Of a stretch of DNA of 64,000 bases, positions 1-8,441 are shown one piece after another; the stretch's first letter is position 1, and every line of letters starts with the position of its first letter. The stretch lies in the NCBI GenBank assembly GCA_946408825.1, contig CAMJTU010000010.1, forward strand, positions 1 through 64,000, in the 5' to 3' direction. The notes below the pieces were generated by a model. The model was not told the origin of the DNA. It searched no databases and worked only from the letters and a program-made list of their open reading frames with translations. The position numbers and the translations under genes were made by a program. This DNA is from an uncultured Planctomycetaceae bacterium. Lineage in GTDB: Bacteria > Planctomycetota > Planctomycetia > Pirellulales > Thermoguttaceae.

Positions 1-63
1 CAGGCTGAACAGGCTGAACAGGCTGAACAGGCTGAACAGGCTGAACAGGCTGAACAGGCTGAA
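1..63. repeat. 9-bp tandem repeat, 7 copies, continuing off the edge
   Basis: Seven perfect head-to-tail copies of caggctgaa lie at the left edge. On the minus strand they encode Pro-Val-Gln triplets at the C-terminus of the TPR lipoprotein. The copies are identical at every codon position, which suggests recent slippage expansion. Confidence 0.95.
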
Positions 64-961
64 CGGCAGGCGCCGCGTACTGCGAGACGAAAGGCGTCGA
101 CGCGTTCGGCGTCGGCGCGGCGTTCATCACGTTGAGAGTCTGCGCATAGGTCGCGTTTTGAGCGTTAATGAGAAGCTGTTCCTTATGGGGAAATTGCGGG
201 ATCGGCTGAGCTGTTTGCGCGGCGATCTGGATCGCCTGCGACTCCAGTCGCGCGGCGAGTTCAAGTTCGCCAACTTCATAATACTTGTCCGCGAGCAACC
301 GACACGCTTCGAGCGCGCCGACCGAAGTCGTCAGCGGCTGGAGCGCGTTCGCGCGATTGGCGCCTTCTAATAACGTCAGCCCGTAGTATCGATTCGCCTC
401 CGGATAGCCCGGCGCGCGAGCGACGAGCGCGGAAAACTGCCTGTCCGCTTCCTGAAAATCTCCCGCGTCGTAACACGCTTTCGCATAGCCGAAAAGGTAC
501 TCGTTGTTGAGCGGCGCGAACTGCAACGCTTGTGCAAATTCGCTTTTCGCTTCGGCGTGAAACGTCTTTTTGGCGGCGACATAGCCGATACGATAATGGA
601 TCGTCCCGAGAAGGTCGGGAGAGGCGGTTGCAAGGTCGGCAATCGCGAGGTATTTCTTATAAAGACGCGCAGAATCGTGATACCGTTTTTGTTCGAAGTA
701 GGAATCCGCTTGCATGAGAAGCCGCTCTGGCGATTCGTCGCGACGTCCGCCGATTCCGTACTGGTTCGCAAGGGTTTGCAACGGATCAGACTCTTTTTTG
801 GGCGGCGCGTTAGGGTCGGGAAGGTTGGACACGTCGGTGCACAACTCGCCCGGTTTTACATATCCTGCCGAGGGCGATTCAAACGACGAACAGCCCGCTA
901 TCGCCGTCGTTCCCACGAGAATCAACGTAAGCAGTTTCGCTTTGTGTATGGTCGTTTTCAT
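1..961 (-). CDS. TPR-type lipoprotein with a (PVQ)n C-terminal tail, partial
   Basis: This frame starts at ATG 961-959 and stays open to the left edge, at least 320 codons, so its stop lies outside the window. The N-terminus has a basic, hydrophobic signal ending in a lipobox (IAGC, Cys24), so an exported lipoprotein is expected. Residues about 75-230 read like tetratricopeptide helices, with phrases such as 'YFEQKRYHDSARLYKKYL' and 'EFAQALQFAPLNNEYLFGYAKA'. From about residue 290 the protein becomes Ala/Pro/Gln-rich and ends in the window as tandem Pro-Val-Gln triplets encoded by a 9-bp DNA repeat. TPR lipoproteins usually scaffold protein contacts at a membrane; the partner here is unknown. 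The frame is convincing because it is open for 960 bp and encodes a coherent signal plus TPR protein. Confidence 0.85.
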   Translation of the reverse strand, partial: MKTTIHKAKLLTLILVGTTAIAGCSSFESPSAGYVKPGELCTDVSNLPDPNAPPKKESDPLQTLANQYGIGGRRDESPERLLMQADSYFEQKRYHDSARLYKKYLAIADLATASPDLLGTIHYRIGYVAAKKTFHAEAKSEFAQALQFAPLNNEYLFGYAKACYDAGDFQEADRQFSALVARAPGYPEANRYYGLTLLEGANRANALQPLTTSVGALEACRLLADKYYEVGELELAARLESQAIQIAAQTAQPIPQFPHKEQLLINAQNATYAQTLNVMNAAPTPNASTPFVSQYAAPAVQPVQPVQPVQPVQPVQPVQP

Positions 962-1250
962 CTTTCAATCGCTCCCGCCGTTCCTTCGGCTTGAAACTCC
1001 TACTGACGCGACGCGAATAGCCCCGCGTCCCAAACGTTCCTCAACGCTCGTTTTTCACGCCTCTTCGGCGTTTTGACGCCTCGAGTACGCAAAACCCGCG
1101 ATTTCGGAACTATCTGTATTGGTACTATCGGACGTGCTGAAGAAGACGATTAGAAGAATATTTCTAAAAAGAGAAAATAGGGAAAGATTTACAAATATAA
1201 TAGAAAAAGTAGGCGTAACGGCCGGCTTGAGAAGTTACGTTTTCGGATTG

Positions 1251-1313
1251 TCGCCGAAGACGCTTCGTCTTGAGCGTCGCGAAGAGCGACGGTTGGTTAC
1301 GCGTCTTCGGCGA
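1251..1313. other. Nested inverted repeat downstream of thpR
   Basis: A perfect 13-bp inverted repeat (1251-1263 with 1301-1313) encloses a second hairpin (CGTCGC 1275-1280, GCGACG 1286-1291). It starts 28 bp past the thpR stop codon and lies upstream of the TPR lipoprotein gene, so it may terminate or stabilise the thpR message. No clear U-tract follows on either strand. The rest of 962-1340 holds an AT-rich stretch (about 1140-1210) and no convincing gene. Confidence 0.6.
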
Positions 1314-1340
1314 GGAGAGATTACTCCTTTGTTTCCGTTT

Positions 1341-2210
1341 TCAGTTCTTGTCTTCGTCTCGAAGGAGCGAGTCGAATTGTTCAATATCCTGTTGACTTAA
1401 ATTAAAGACGTCGTCGTCAGACGACTTTTTTCGCGCGTTCGGAGAACCCTTTTTCCGGCCGGTTTTGGAATCAGGCTTAGCGGTTTTCGGCGGTCTGGGA
1501 GTGAAGCGGAGTTTGTCGCGGTCTGGAGTTAGTTCGGGAATCTTTGGGACGCTCAAACCCTTTTTCGGCGACGCGACGTCGTCTTCGGAAGCGTCCTCGT
1601 CGTCGAAGAACGCGTCCGTCGCAAGGTCGATCGTCGCGAGCGGCTCGTATTTAGCGCCGTTGCGCTCAAGTTCGCTTGAATAGAGAACGACGCGATCGAC
1701 GGGGCAACATCCCCAAAAGGAGTCGTCAAAACTCTTGATTTGGTCCGCGAGGGAGCGTTCGGATTGGCGATCCTCCATGTAGCGATCGCTGAGTCGAGCG
1801 CGACCGATGGTCAAATGCGGACTAAAGGAGCGACCTTGGGACGGGTAGCCGAGTTTTTCAAGTTCTTTGTCGATTTCTGAAACGAGTTCGCGTAACTCGT
1901 CGACGCCGTCTGTCACGCCGACCCAAATTGTTCGCGGATTGGCTACGTTGGGAAAAGCTCCAAGTCCCTCGAAAACGAGATCGAATTGTTCGACGTTCCG
2001 ACAGGCCCGTTTGATCGCCGCAATGACTTTGTGAATCTCCACGATAGGCACGTTAGGACCGAGAAATTTGAGCGTGACGTGAAAGTTCTCGTCGTCGATC
2101 CACTTGACTTCAGGAAAATCGCGCTTGAGGGGCGCAAGCGCTTTTTTCACGAGGCGACGGACGTCGGTTGAGATTTCAACCGCGATAAACGCGCGTACTG
2201 TCTGTTTCAT
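1341..2210 (-). CDS. thpR: RNA 2',3'-cyclic phosphodiesterase (2H family) with acidic/basic tail
   Basis: A 2H-phosphoesterase of the ThpR/LigT family, which opens 2',3'-cyclic phosphates on RNA ends to 2'-phosphates. The two signature motifs are present: HVTLKFLG near residue 45 and HLTIGRAR near residue 135. The opening 'VRAFIAVEIS' is also typical. The catalytic domain accounts for about 190 residues, the usual family size. The remaining 90 or so are a low-complexity extension, first Asp/Glu-rich, then Lys/Pro/Ser-rich. The start ATG is preceded by an AAGGAG site 6 bp away. The gene lies 59 bp downstream of proB on the same strand and may be cotranscribed with it. The function of the tail is unknown. 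Confidence 0.88.
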   Translation of the reverse strand: MKQTVRAFIAVEISTDVRRLVKKALAPLKRDFPEVKWIDDENFHVTLKFLGPNVPIVEIHKVIAAIKRACRNVEQFDLVFEGLGAFPNVANPRTIWVGVTDGVDELRELVSEIDKELEKLGYPSQGRSFSPHLTIGRARLSDRYMEDRQSERSLADQIKSFDDSFWGCCPVDRVVLYSSELERNGAKYEPLATIDLATDAFFDDEDASEDDVASPKKGLSVPKIPELTPDRDKLRFTPRPPKTAKPDSKTGRKKGSPNARKKSSDDDVFNLSQQDIEQFDSLLRDEDKN

Positions 2211-2269
2211 TGCGTTCTCCTTGAGCGACGCCGTATGGCGCGGCGGACGCGATCCGTTGAATTCTTGCT

Positions 2270-3415
2270 TTATTCGACGGCGGTGATCTGGAAGTTGTCG
2301 CGGTGAACTATTTCTTCATAAACGTCGCGATCCGAACCGAGCGCTTCGGCGAGTTCATTAGAACGTTTGCCGCAGATGAGGCTTGCGTCTTGACTTGAAT
2401 AGTTCGTCAGCCCCCGTCCTAACTCTCGACCGTCGAGATCGACAATCGTCACGACGTTTCCCTTTCGAAAGACGCCTTGCGTCCTGACGACCCCGATCGG
2501 CAAGAGACTTTTACCCTGTCGTAACAGCGCCCGCGCGGCGCCGGCGTCGACGAAGAGCGAGCCGCAAGAGGGCGCCTGACGGAACCAGCGTTTGCGCGCC
2601 GCGAGCCTCTTGCTCGGATAGAAGAGCGTCCCGACGTCGGCGCCGGCGAATATCTTGGCAAGGATATCCGGATCGTCGCCGTTTGCGACGATTAGTGTTC
2701 CGCCGACGGACGTGACAGTGCGCGCCGCTTTGAGTTTGCTCGACATGCCGCCCTTACTGCGCCCCGATTTCTTTTCAGCGACCATCTCCATGAGCGAGGG
2801 ACTCCATTTGTCGACCGACGAAACAAGCTTTGAGTCAGGAAGCGCGGGATCGCCGTCGTAGAGCCCGTCAACGTCGGTCAAGAGGATCGTGAGCGGCTCG
2901 GGGAAGAGGCAGGAGACGAGCGCGGCAAGACGGTCGTTGTCGCCAAACGTCAAACTGAGTTCCGCGGAACTAACCGCGTCGTTTTCGTTCACGATAGGGA
3001 CGGCGCCGAAGTTGAAAAGGGTGTAGAACGTATTTCTGATATTGAGATAACGTTCGCGACTCGAAAGGTCGCTTGCCGTTAGTAGGATTTGAGCGGCGAC
3101 GACGCCGCGTTTCGAGAATTCGTCCTCGTAATTCTGAATCAACGCGCCCTGTCCGATTGCGGCGAGCGCCTGCAACGTAGGGCTGAATTTTGGACGTTCC
3201 GAAAGTCCAACGCGACCCATTCCGGCGCCAATCGCGCCGGAACTCACAAGCGTCGTATTAACGCCGCGCGCATGAATCGCGCACAGCTCGCCGACGAGTC
3301 GTCGGACGCGCTCCGTATTGAGTCTACCGTCGTCCGTCGTCAGAACGTTTGTGCCGACCTTGACGACGAGGTTCCTTGCGTTTTGAACGATTTGCTTTCT
3401 GTCTAAAGCGACCAT
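2270..3415 (-). CDS. proB: Glutamate 5-kinase
   Basis: Catalyses ATP-dependent phosphorylation of glutamate, the first step of proline synthesis, in the cytoplasm. The amino acid kinase domain opens with 'NLVVKVGTNVLTT' and contains 'VSSGAIGAGMGRVGL', 'PIVNENDAVS' and 'LLTDVDGLYDGDP', all classical for ProB. A C-terminal PUA domain follows (about residues 285-370). The frame is open further upstream, but ATG 3415 was chosen because the conserved domain begins just after it, a GAGAG site precedes it, and the resulting 381 aa match the PUA-containing form. No proA is visible nearby. Confidence 0.93.
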   Translation of the reverse strand: MVALDRKQIVQNARNLVVKVGTNVLTTDDGRLNTERVRRLVGELCAIHARGVNTTLVSSGAIGAGMGRVGLSERPKFSPTLQALAAIGQGALIQNYEDEFSKRGVVAAQILLTASDLSSRERYLNIRNTFYTLFNFGAVPIVNENDAVSSAELSLTFGDNDRLAALVSCLFPEPLTILLTDVDGLYDGDPALPDSKLVSSVDKWSPSLMEMVAEKKSGRSKGGMSSKLKAARTVTSVGGTLIVANGDDPDILAKIFAGADVGTLFYPSKRLAARKRWFRQAPSCGSLFVDAGAARALLRQGKSLLPIGVVRTQGVFRKGNVVTIVDLDGRELGRGLTNYSSQDASLICGKRSNELAEALGSDRDVYEEIVHRDNFQITAVE

Positions 3416-3755
3416 ATTCTTTACGCGCTCTCGCCTAGCGACCGCGCTTCTTAAATTCCATTGAGTGGGAAAAACGCGAAGGGGGCTGGCGCTCCGCTTC
3501 GCAATAAAATCACGCCGCGTTATTTTCTGCCGAATCTTAAATTCTGTCAATATGAATTAAGGACTTGCATCGAAACGAAAGACGCCTTTTTTCCTTTCTC
3601 CGCGTTTTCATATTTTCCCGCGAATACTTTTCTAAAACGAAAAGGGCGCTAGAATAGAAAAATTGAGCGTTTCTGCCTGTTTGCCGACGTTCTACGACGT
3701 TTACAGTAGTCGCGGCGGCGGAGACGTTCTCCCGAAACTACCGAGGAACGAAAAC

Positions 3756-4481
3756 ATGCTGATATGGCCGGCGATCGACGTCCGCGGCGGACAGTGCGTG
3801 AGGCTACGACAGGGCGACTACGCGCAGGAGACGGTCTATGGAACGTCTCCCGCCGAAATGGCGGAGCATTGGCGCGGCAAGGGCGCGAAAAGACTTCATC
3901 TTGTCGACCTAGACGGCGCTAAAGAGGGCGCGACTACGAACTTTGAATCGATTCGAGAGTTGGTCGAGAAGGTCGCGCCTTTTGGCGTCGAGTGTGAACT
4001 CGGCGGCGGCGTTCGTTCTGAAGAAACGATCCGTCGGCTCCTTGGAATCGGGCTTACGCGACTCGTCGTCGGCACGTTGGCGCTTAAGAAACCGGAATGG
4101 TTCGAGGAAATGTGCCGGAAGTTTCCCGGAAGGCTCGTGCTAGGGATAGACGCGCGAGGCGGCATGGTCGCGACGGACGGTTGGCTCGAGACAAGCGCGA
4201 CCCCGGCGACGGAACTCGCTCGACGATTCGACGGTCTTCCGATTGCGGCGCTCGTCTATACCGACGTGGCGACCGACGGAATGATGCGCGGTCCGAATAT
4301 CCCCGAATGCGTCGCTATGTCGCGCGCGACTTCGATTCCCGTCGTCGCGTCGGGGGGCGTAACGCGGTTAGACGACGTTCGGCGACTTGCCGACGCGGGG
4401 TTGTCCGCGTGTATTATCGGACGCGCGCTTTACGAGAATACGATCGCGTTAGAAGACGCGCTTAAGTTTGAGCGAGAATAA
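3756..4481 (+). CDS. hisA: Phosphoribosylformimino-5-aminoimidazole carboxamide ribotide isomerase
   Basis: A TIM-barrel enzyme of histidine biosynthesis that isomerises ProFAR to PRFAR. It opens with 'MLIWPAIDVRGGQCVRLRQG', which holds the catalytic Asp. It also has 'LHLVDLDGAKEG', 'ELGGGVRSEETI', 'VLGIDARGG' and 'VYTDVATDGMMRGPN', which holds the second catalytic Asp. The C-terminal phosphate-binding loop reads 'VVASGGV...ACIIGRALYE'. Length is 241 aa, normal for HisA. The frame could extend upstream, but ATG 3756 has a GAGGAA site and gives the standard N-terminus. No other his gene is adjacent. proB is divergent across a 340-bp intergenic region in which no other gene is evident. Confidence 0.95.
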   Translation: MLIWPAIDVRGGQCVRLRQGDYAQETVYGTSPAEMAEHWRGKGAKRLHLVDLDGAKEGATTNFESIRELVEKVAPFGVECELGGGVRSEETIRRLLGIGLTRLVVGTLALKKPEWFEEMCRKFPGRLVLGIDARGGMVATDGWLETSATPATELARRFDGLPIAALVYTDVATDGMMRGPNIPECVAMSRATSIPVVASGGVTRLDDVRRLADAGLSACIIGRALYENTIALEDALKFERE

Positions 4482-4558
4482 ACGACGAAATTAACCCGAG
4501 CCGTAAGGTTTTTCAGAACTCGGCGCGGTTTGACTCCTGTTCGATAGATAGAAACGAT

Positions 4559-5809
4559 ATGAAACCTCGCGACGATTCCGAACGCATTGTGATTACGGGC
4601 GTAGGGCTCACGGCGCCAAACGGGAATAACCTTGCCGAATATCGACAAGCGCTCCTGAACGGAGTTAGCGGGGTCGTTCCTTATGAAGTACGTTATTTCG
4701 GCAAGACGTTAGCCGGGCTTTGCAACTGCGACGTGACGAAATATCGCTCTCGTCGCGAAGTTCGACGCGGCACGCGAGCGGGGAGTATCGCGGCGTTTTG
4801 CGTCGGCGAAGCGATTGCGGATTCCGGGCTTGATTGGGAGTCCTTTCCGAAGGATTCCGTCGGCGTCTATATCGGCGTGACGGAGCATGGCAACGTCGAA
4901 ACGGAAAACGAAATATACCAGATCAAACAGTACGATTATGACTGCGCGTACTGGTCGCACCATCACAATCCTCGGACGGTTGCGAACAATCCGGCTGGCG
5001 AGGTCACGCTTTCGTTTGGCGTCACTGGTCCGCATTACACGCTAGGCGCGGCCTGCGCGGCGGGGAACGCGGGAATCATTCAAGGCGTTCAGCAACTGCG
5101 ACTTGGCGAGGTCGATCTTGCGTTCGCCGGCGGCGTTTCTGAAAGCGTTCATACGTTCGGAATTTTTGCGGCGTTTCATGCACAAGGCGCGTTGGCGCGA
5201 CATGACGATCCGACGAAGGCTTCGCGTCCGTTTGACGTCGACCGAAACGGAATCGTCGTTTCCGAAGGCGGTTGCGTTTACGTTCTCGAACGTCTTTCCG
5301 ACGCGAAAAAACGCGGAGCGAAGATATACGGCGAGATACTCGGTTACGGAATGAACTCCGACGCGACTGATTTCGTGTTGCCGAACGCGGAACGACAGGC
5401 GCAATGCGTTCGGAAGGCGCTTCGCAACGCTGGACTTGCGCCAGAGGATATCGATATCGTGAACACGCACGCAACGGCGACTCATGCGGGCGACGCGATC
5501 GAGATTCAGGCGCTTCGCGACGTTTTTGCCGACGCCAAGAAAACGTATATCAATAATACGAAGAGCTTTATCGGACACGCGATGGGCGCGGCAGGCGTCC
5601 TCGAACTCGCGGGCAATCTTCCGTCGTTCAACGACGGCGTCGTTCATCCGACGATTAACGTCGATAATCTCGATCCCGAATGCGAGATTCGGAACCTTGT
5701 CATGAACAAACCGCTAGAAGTCGGTTCCGTCCGTACTATTTTGAATAATTCCTTCGGCATGGTGGGAATCAACGCCGTGACGATCGTAGGAAAATACGAA
5801 GGAGACTAA
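4559..5809 (+). CDS. Beta-ketoacyl-ACP synthase family protein (FabF-like)
   Basis: A thiolase-fold condensing enzyme that extends an acyl chain with malonyl-ACP. The full Cys-His-His triad of the elongating class is visible: Cys166 in 'GAACAAGN', His304 in 'NTHATATHAGD' and His340 in 'FIGHAMGAAG'. These are nearly the positions seen in E. coli FabF. Length (416 aa) is normal. It sits 78 bp after hisA and is followed by a free-standing ACP gene, then leuA and a FAAL-ACP-oxoamine synthase fusion. It may therefore belong to a dedicated lipid or secondary pathway rather than bulk fatty acid synthesis. It could equally be the housekeeping FabF; the window does not decide. The ribosome site upstream is weak. 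Confidence 0.88.
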   Translation: MKPRDDSERIVITGVGLTAPNGNNLAEYRQALLNGVSGVVPYEVRYFGKTLAGLCNCDVTKYRSRREVRRGTRAGSIAAFCVGEAIADSGLDWESFPKDSVGVYIGVTEHGNVETENEIYQIKQYDYDCAYWSHHHNPRTVANNPAGEVTLSFGVTGPHYTLGAACAAGNAGIIQGVQQLRLGEVDLAFAGGVSESVHTFGIFAAFHAQGALARHDDPTKASRPFDVDRNGIVVSEGGCVYVLERLSDAKKRGAKIYGEILGYGMNSDATDFVLPNAERQAQCVRKALRNAGLAPEDIDIVNTHATATHAGDAIEIQALRDVFADAKKTYINNTKSFIGHAMGAAGVLELAGNLPSFNDGVVHPTINVDNLDPECEIRNLVMNKPLEVGSVRTILNNSFGMVGINAVTIVGKYEGD

Positions 5810-5850
5810 CGTCTCTTTCCGCGCGTTTTGCGCGAATATTATTGTGTTTA

Positions 5851-5872
5851 GGCGACACGGCGTCGCCTTTGT
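5851..5872 (+). terminator. Short hairpin between the ketosynthase and ACP genes
   Basis: GGCGAC (5851-5856) pairs with GTCGCC (5862-5867) over a 5-nt loop, and TTTGTC follows. It is a weak intrinsic terminator or attenuator at best. A second small hairpin (CGCGCGTTTTGCGCG, from about 5820) precedes it. Confidence 0.4.
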
Positions 5873-5931
5873 CCTAGTCATTAGCGTAGGACGCCGTTTT
5901 TAAGATCGGCGTTCGCTTGGGAGAACGTTTT

Positions 5932-6192
5932 ATGGCCGTCACGGTTGAGGAAATTAAGAAGAGTATTATCGATATCCTACTTGGCTTCGACGATACGATC
6001 GATCCAGAATCGATTAAGGAAGACGTTCCCTTCCGCGAACAACTTGAGCTCGACAGCATGGATATGCTCGACATTGTTCTTGCGCTCCGTCAACGATATC
6101 GACTGCCGATTCATGAGTCGGATTACGTCCATCTTCAGACGATGAAATCGACAGTCGAATACCTCCTGCCTCTGCTCAACAAGGCTGAATAA
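5932..6192 (+). CDS. Acyl carrier protein
   Basis: A small acidic carrier protein of 86 aa that would hold acyl chains on a 4'-phosphopantetheine arm. The attachment serine is Ser42 in 'LELDSMDMLD', the usual D-S-(L/M) site at the start of helix 2. The order 'IIDILLGFDDTIDPESIKEDVPF' then DSMD follows the ACP plan. ATG 5932 was chosen over a TTG 15 bp upstream because a GGGAGAA site precedes it. It lies 122 bp downstream of the ketosynthase gene. The sequence is not the highly conserved housekeeping AcpP type, so a specialised partner for the neighbouring ketosynthase or the fused synthase is plausible. Confidence 0.9.
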   Translation: MAVTVEEIKKSIIDILLGFDDTIDPESIKEDVPFREQLELDSMDMLDIVLALRQRYRLPIHESDYVHLQTMKSTVEYLLPLLNKAE

Positions 6193-6340
6193 TCGTCGTT
6201 GTTTTGACCCTTTCGCGACGCGTTTCGACGTGAACGCGCCGTTGCGTCGCGTACGCTCTGGAGAACGCTTTGCAGTTTTTAAGTCCTGATAGAATTCTTA
6301 TTTGCGATTTTACTTTCGGATCGCGCGCTTGGCTCAACCT

Positions 6341-6451
6341 TAGCCGCCGTCCAGGGGACGGCTTTATTTCCTGACGTTTCTCGTCAGGTCGGCGAAGGGA
6401 CGAACTGACTCCACGCGACGCCGCAGGGGCGTCGTATGCTTACAGTTCGTC
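6341..6451 (+). promoter_or_regulatory. Structured leader upstream of leuA: three stem-loops
   Basis: Three consecutive stem-loops lie in the 311-bp gap before leuA. The first is GCCGTCC/GGACGGC (6346-6352 with 6356-6362), followed by TTTATTT. The second is CCTGACG/CGTCAGG (6370-6376 with 6382-6388). The third is a long stem GACGAACTG/CAGTTCGTC (6399-6407 with 6443-6451) that encloses an inner stem (6415-6422 with about 6428-6435). The first may terminate the ACP transcript. The set resembles a regulated leader, but no riboswitch class or leucine-rich leader peptide was recognised. Confidence 0.5.
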
Positions 6452-6503
6452 GGAGAATAAACAAACGTTTGAAACGAAAATATCACTGCGAAGGATCAAT
6501 ATC

Positions 6504-8084
6504 ATGACTTCTGAAAATAATAACGCGGCGGAACAGCCCGTCCGCAATATTCTGATTTTCGACACGACGCTTCGCGACGGCGAGCAGTCTCCCGGCGCGA
6601 GCATGAATCTGGATGAAAAACTGCAAGTCGCGCAGGCGCTCGTCGATCTTAAGGTCGATATCATCGAAGCAGGCTTTCCGATCGCGTCTCCGGGCGACTT
6701 TGAGGCGGTACGCGAAATTTCACGGCATGTCAAAGGTTCGACGGTTTGTGGGCTGGCGCGTTGCGTAGACGCGGATATCGACGCGGCTTGGGGGTCGCTC
6801 AAAGAGGCGGAATCGCCGCGTATTCATGTCTTTCTGGCGACGAGTAAGATTCATCGTTCGTTCAAACTGCGTATGTCTCAAGAGGAAATCATCGAACGCG
6901 CCGTCGTCGGCGTCAAACGCGCAAAAGGTTACTGTGACGACGTTGAATTCTCGCCTGAGGACGCGTGTCGTACCGAGATCGATTTCCTCTGTAGAGTCGT
7001 CGAAGCGGCGATCGACGCCGGCGCGACGACCGTCAATATTCCCGATACAGTCGGATACACGACGCCCGCGGAGATGACGACGCGCATCCAGACGCTCTTC
7101 AACCGCGTTCCGAACATCGACAAGGCTGTCGTGAGTACGCACTGTCATAACGACTTAGGAATGGCCGTGGCGAACTCGCTCGCCGCTGTCGTCGCAGGCG
7201 CGGGGCAGATCGAGGTCGCGATCAACGGTCTCGGCGAGCGAGCCGGCAACTGCCCGCTCGAGGAAGTTGTGATGGCGCTGCGAACGCGTCGCGATTTCTT
7301 CCACGCGGATACGCGGATCGTCTCGCAACGTCTCGTTCCGGCGAGTCGCGTCGTGACGAAGGTTACAGGACTTATGATTCCGCGCAACAAGGCGGTTGTC
7401 GGACGTAACGCGTTTGCGCACGAGTCGGGAGTCCATCAAGACGGCGTTCTGAAAGAACGTTCGACGTATGAAATCATGACGCCTGAGAGCGTCGGTTTTG
7501 TCAAGAACGACCTTGTACTGGGTAAACATAGCGGTCGCGCCGCGCTTGCAGATCGTATCAAATCGCTCGGATTTGAGCTTACCAAAGAGCAACTCGACGA
7601 AGCGTTCGCCGAGTTTAAACGGCTCGCCGACCTGAAAAAAGACGTTTTTGACGCCGATATTGTCGCTATTGTCGATCGTCAGACTTCGTCGGGACGCCTG
7701 ACAGGCGCCGCCGCAGACTGGAAATACGAATCCTACGAACTGACGCGAAGCGCTCAGGGTAAGGCGACGGTCACTGCGAAACTTTCTCAGAACGGGGTCG
7801 AAAAGACCGCCGTCGTGTCTGACGGAGACGGACCGGTTCATTCGATGTTCTGGGCGGTTCAGCAAATTGTGGGACTGCATATTCGTCTTGAAGAATATAA
7901 AGTCGAGGCGGTTTCGGGCGGTTCTGACGCGCAGGGCGAGGTCGTCGTTCGCGTGAAGGACGTGGATTCCAACGTCGATTATCGCGGACGCGCGACGTCT
8001 ACCGACGTGCTCGAGGCGACGCTTATGGCGTTCGTCGACGCGTCGAATAGAATTCAGCGCGCCAACGAAAAGAAATCGCAATGA
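6504..8084 (+). CDS. leuA: 2-isopropylmalate synthase
   Basis: Condenses acetyl-CoA with 2-oxoisovalerate, the first committed step of leucine synthesis. The HMGL-type barrel carries 'DTTLRDGEQSPGASM' at residues 15-29, the metal-binding 'HCHNDLGMAVANS' and 'GLGERAGNCPLEEV'. 'HESGVHQDG' and 'GKHSGRAAL' follow. A C-terminal regulatory domain (about residues 390-510, LeuA dimer type) is present, so leucine feedback is expected. Length (526 aa) is normal. The start ATG has an AAGGAT site. It sits between the ACP gene and the FAAL fusion, which may be chance. Homocitrate or citramalate synthase is a less likely alternative. Confidence 0.93.
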   Translation: MTSENNNAAEQPVRNILIFDTTLRDGEQSPGASMNLDEKLQVAQALVDLKVDIIEAGFPIASPGDFEAVREISRHVKGSTVCGLARCVDADIDAAWGSLKEAESPRIHVFLATSKIHRSFKLRMSQEEIIERAVVGVKRAKGYCDDVEFSPEDACRTEIDFLCRVVEAAIDAGATTVNIPDTVGYTTPAEMTTRIQTLFNRVPNIDKAVVSTHCHNDLGMAVANSLAAVVAGAGQIEVAINGLGERAGNCPLEEVVMALRTRRDFFHADTRIVSQRLVPASRVVTKVTGLMIPRNKAVVGRNAFAHESGVHQDGVLKERSTYEIMTPESVGFVKNDLVLGKHSGRAALADRIKSLGFELTKEQLDEAFAEFKRLADLKKDVFDADIVAIVDRQTSSGRLTGAAADWKYESYELTRSAQGKATVTAKLSQNGVEKTAVVSDGDGPVHSMFWAVQQIVGLHIRLEEYKVEAVSGGSDAQGEVVVRVKDVDSNVDYRGRATSTDVLEATLMAFVDASNRIQRANEKKSQ

Positions 8085-8145
8085 CGCGGACGGTTCCAGC
8101 GTCTCGTCTGTATGAGGCGTAACGAGTCGCGTTCGTTTAGAAGCC

Positions 8146-8176
8146 GGCGCCGTTCCTTTGAGAGAGGAACGACGCC
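8146..8176 (+). terminator. Stem-loop downstream of leuA
   Basis: A 12-bp stem with one mismatch (8146-8157 with 8165-8176) lies about 60 bp past the leuA stop. It is GC-rich and has no strong U-tract, so termination is probable rather than certain. The rest of 8085-8441 shows no convincing gene. Confidence 0.5.
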
Positions 8177-8441
8177 TCGCGCTTTAGTCGCCGGGGAAGG
8201 GATTTCCGTCGTTTTAAACGTAAAAATGCGGAAATTACGCGTTTTTACTTTTTTCTCTTCCCGCGTTTGCCGATACCAAGAAGACGCCGCGCCCTGTTCG
8301 GGGACGGTTCCGTTGGTTGAGACGCGTATCCTGCGGTCCAATCGACGCTTGAAGTTTGCCGCGTAGGGGTCGCGTCCCGCGGTTGATTTCGCAATTGTTG
8401 TGTTTGAAGCCATTCGTATTTGTTTGGAGAGTTCAGCGCTT

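Noticed and set aside
1119..1400. Plus-strand 93-codon frame in the AT-rich gap
   Set aside because: No known motif, overlaps the thpR 3' end and the inverted repeat, and its amino acid texture is not protein-like.
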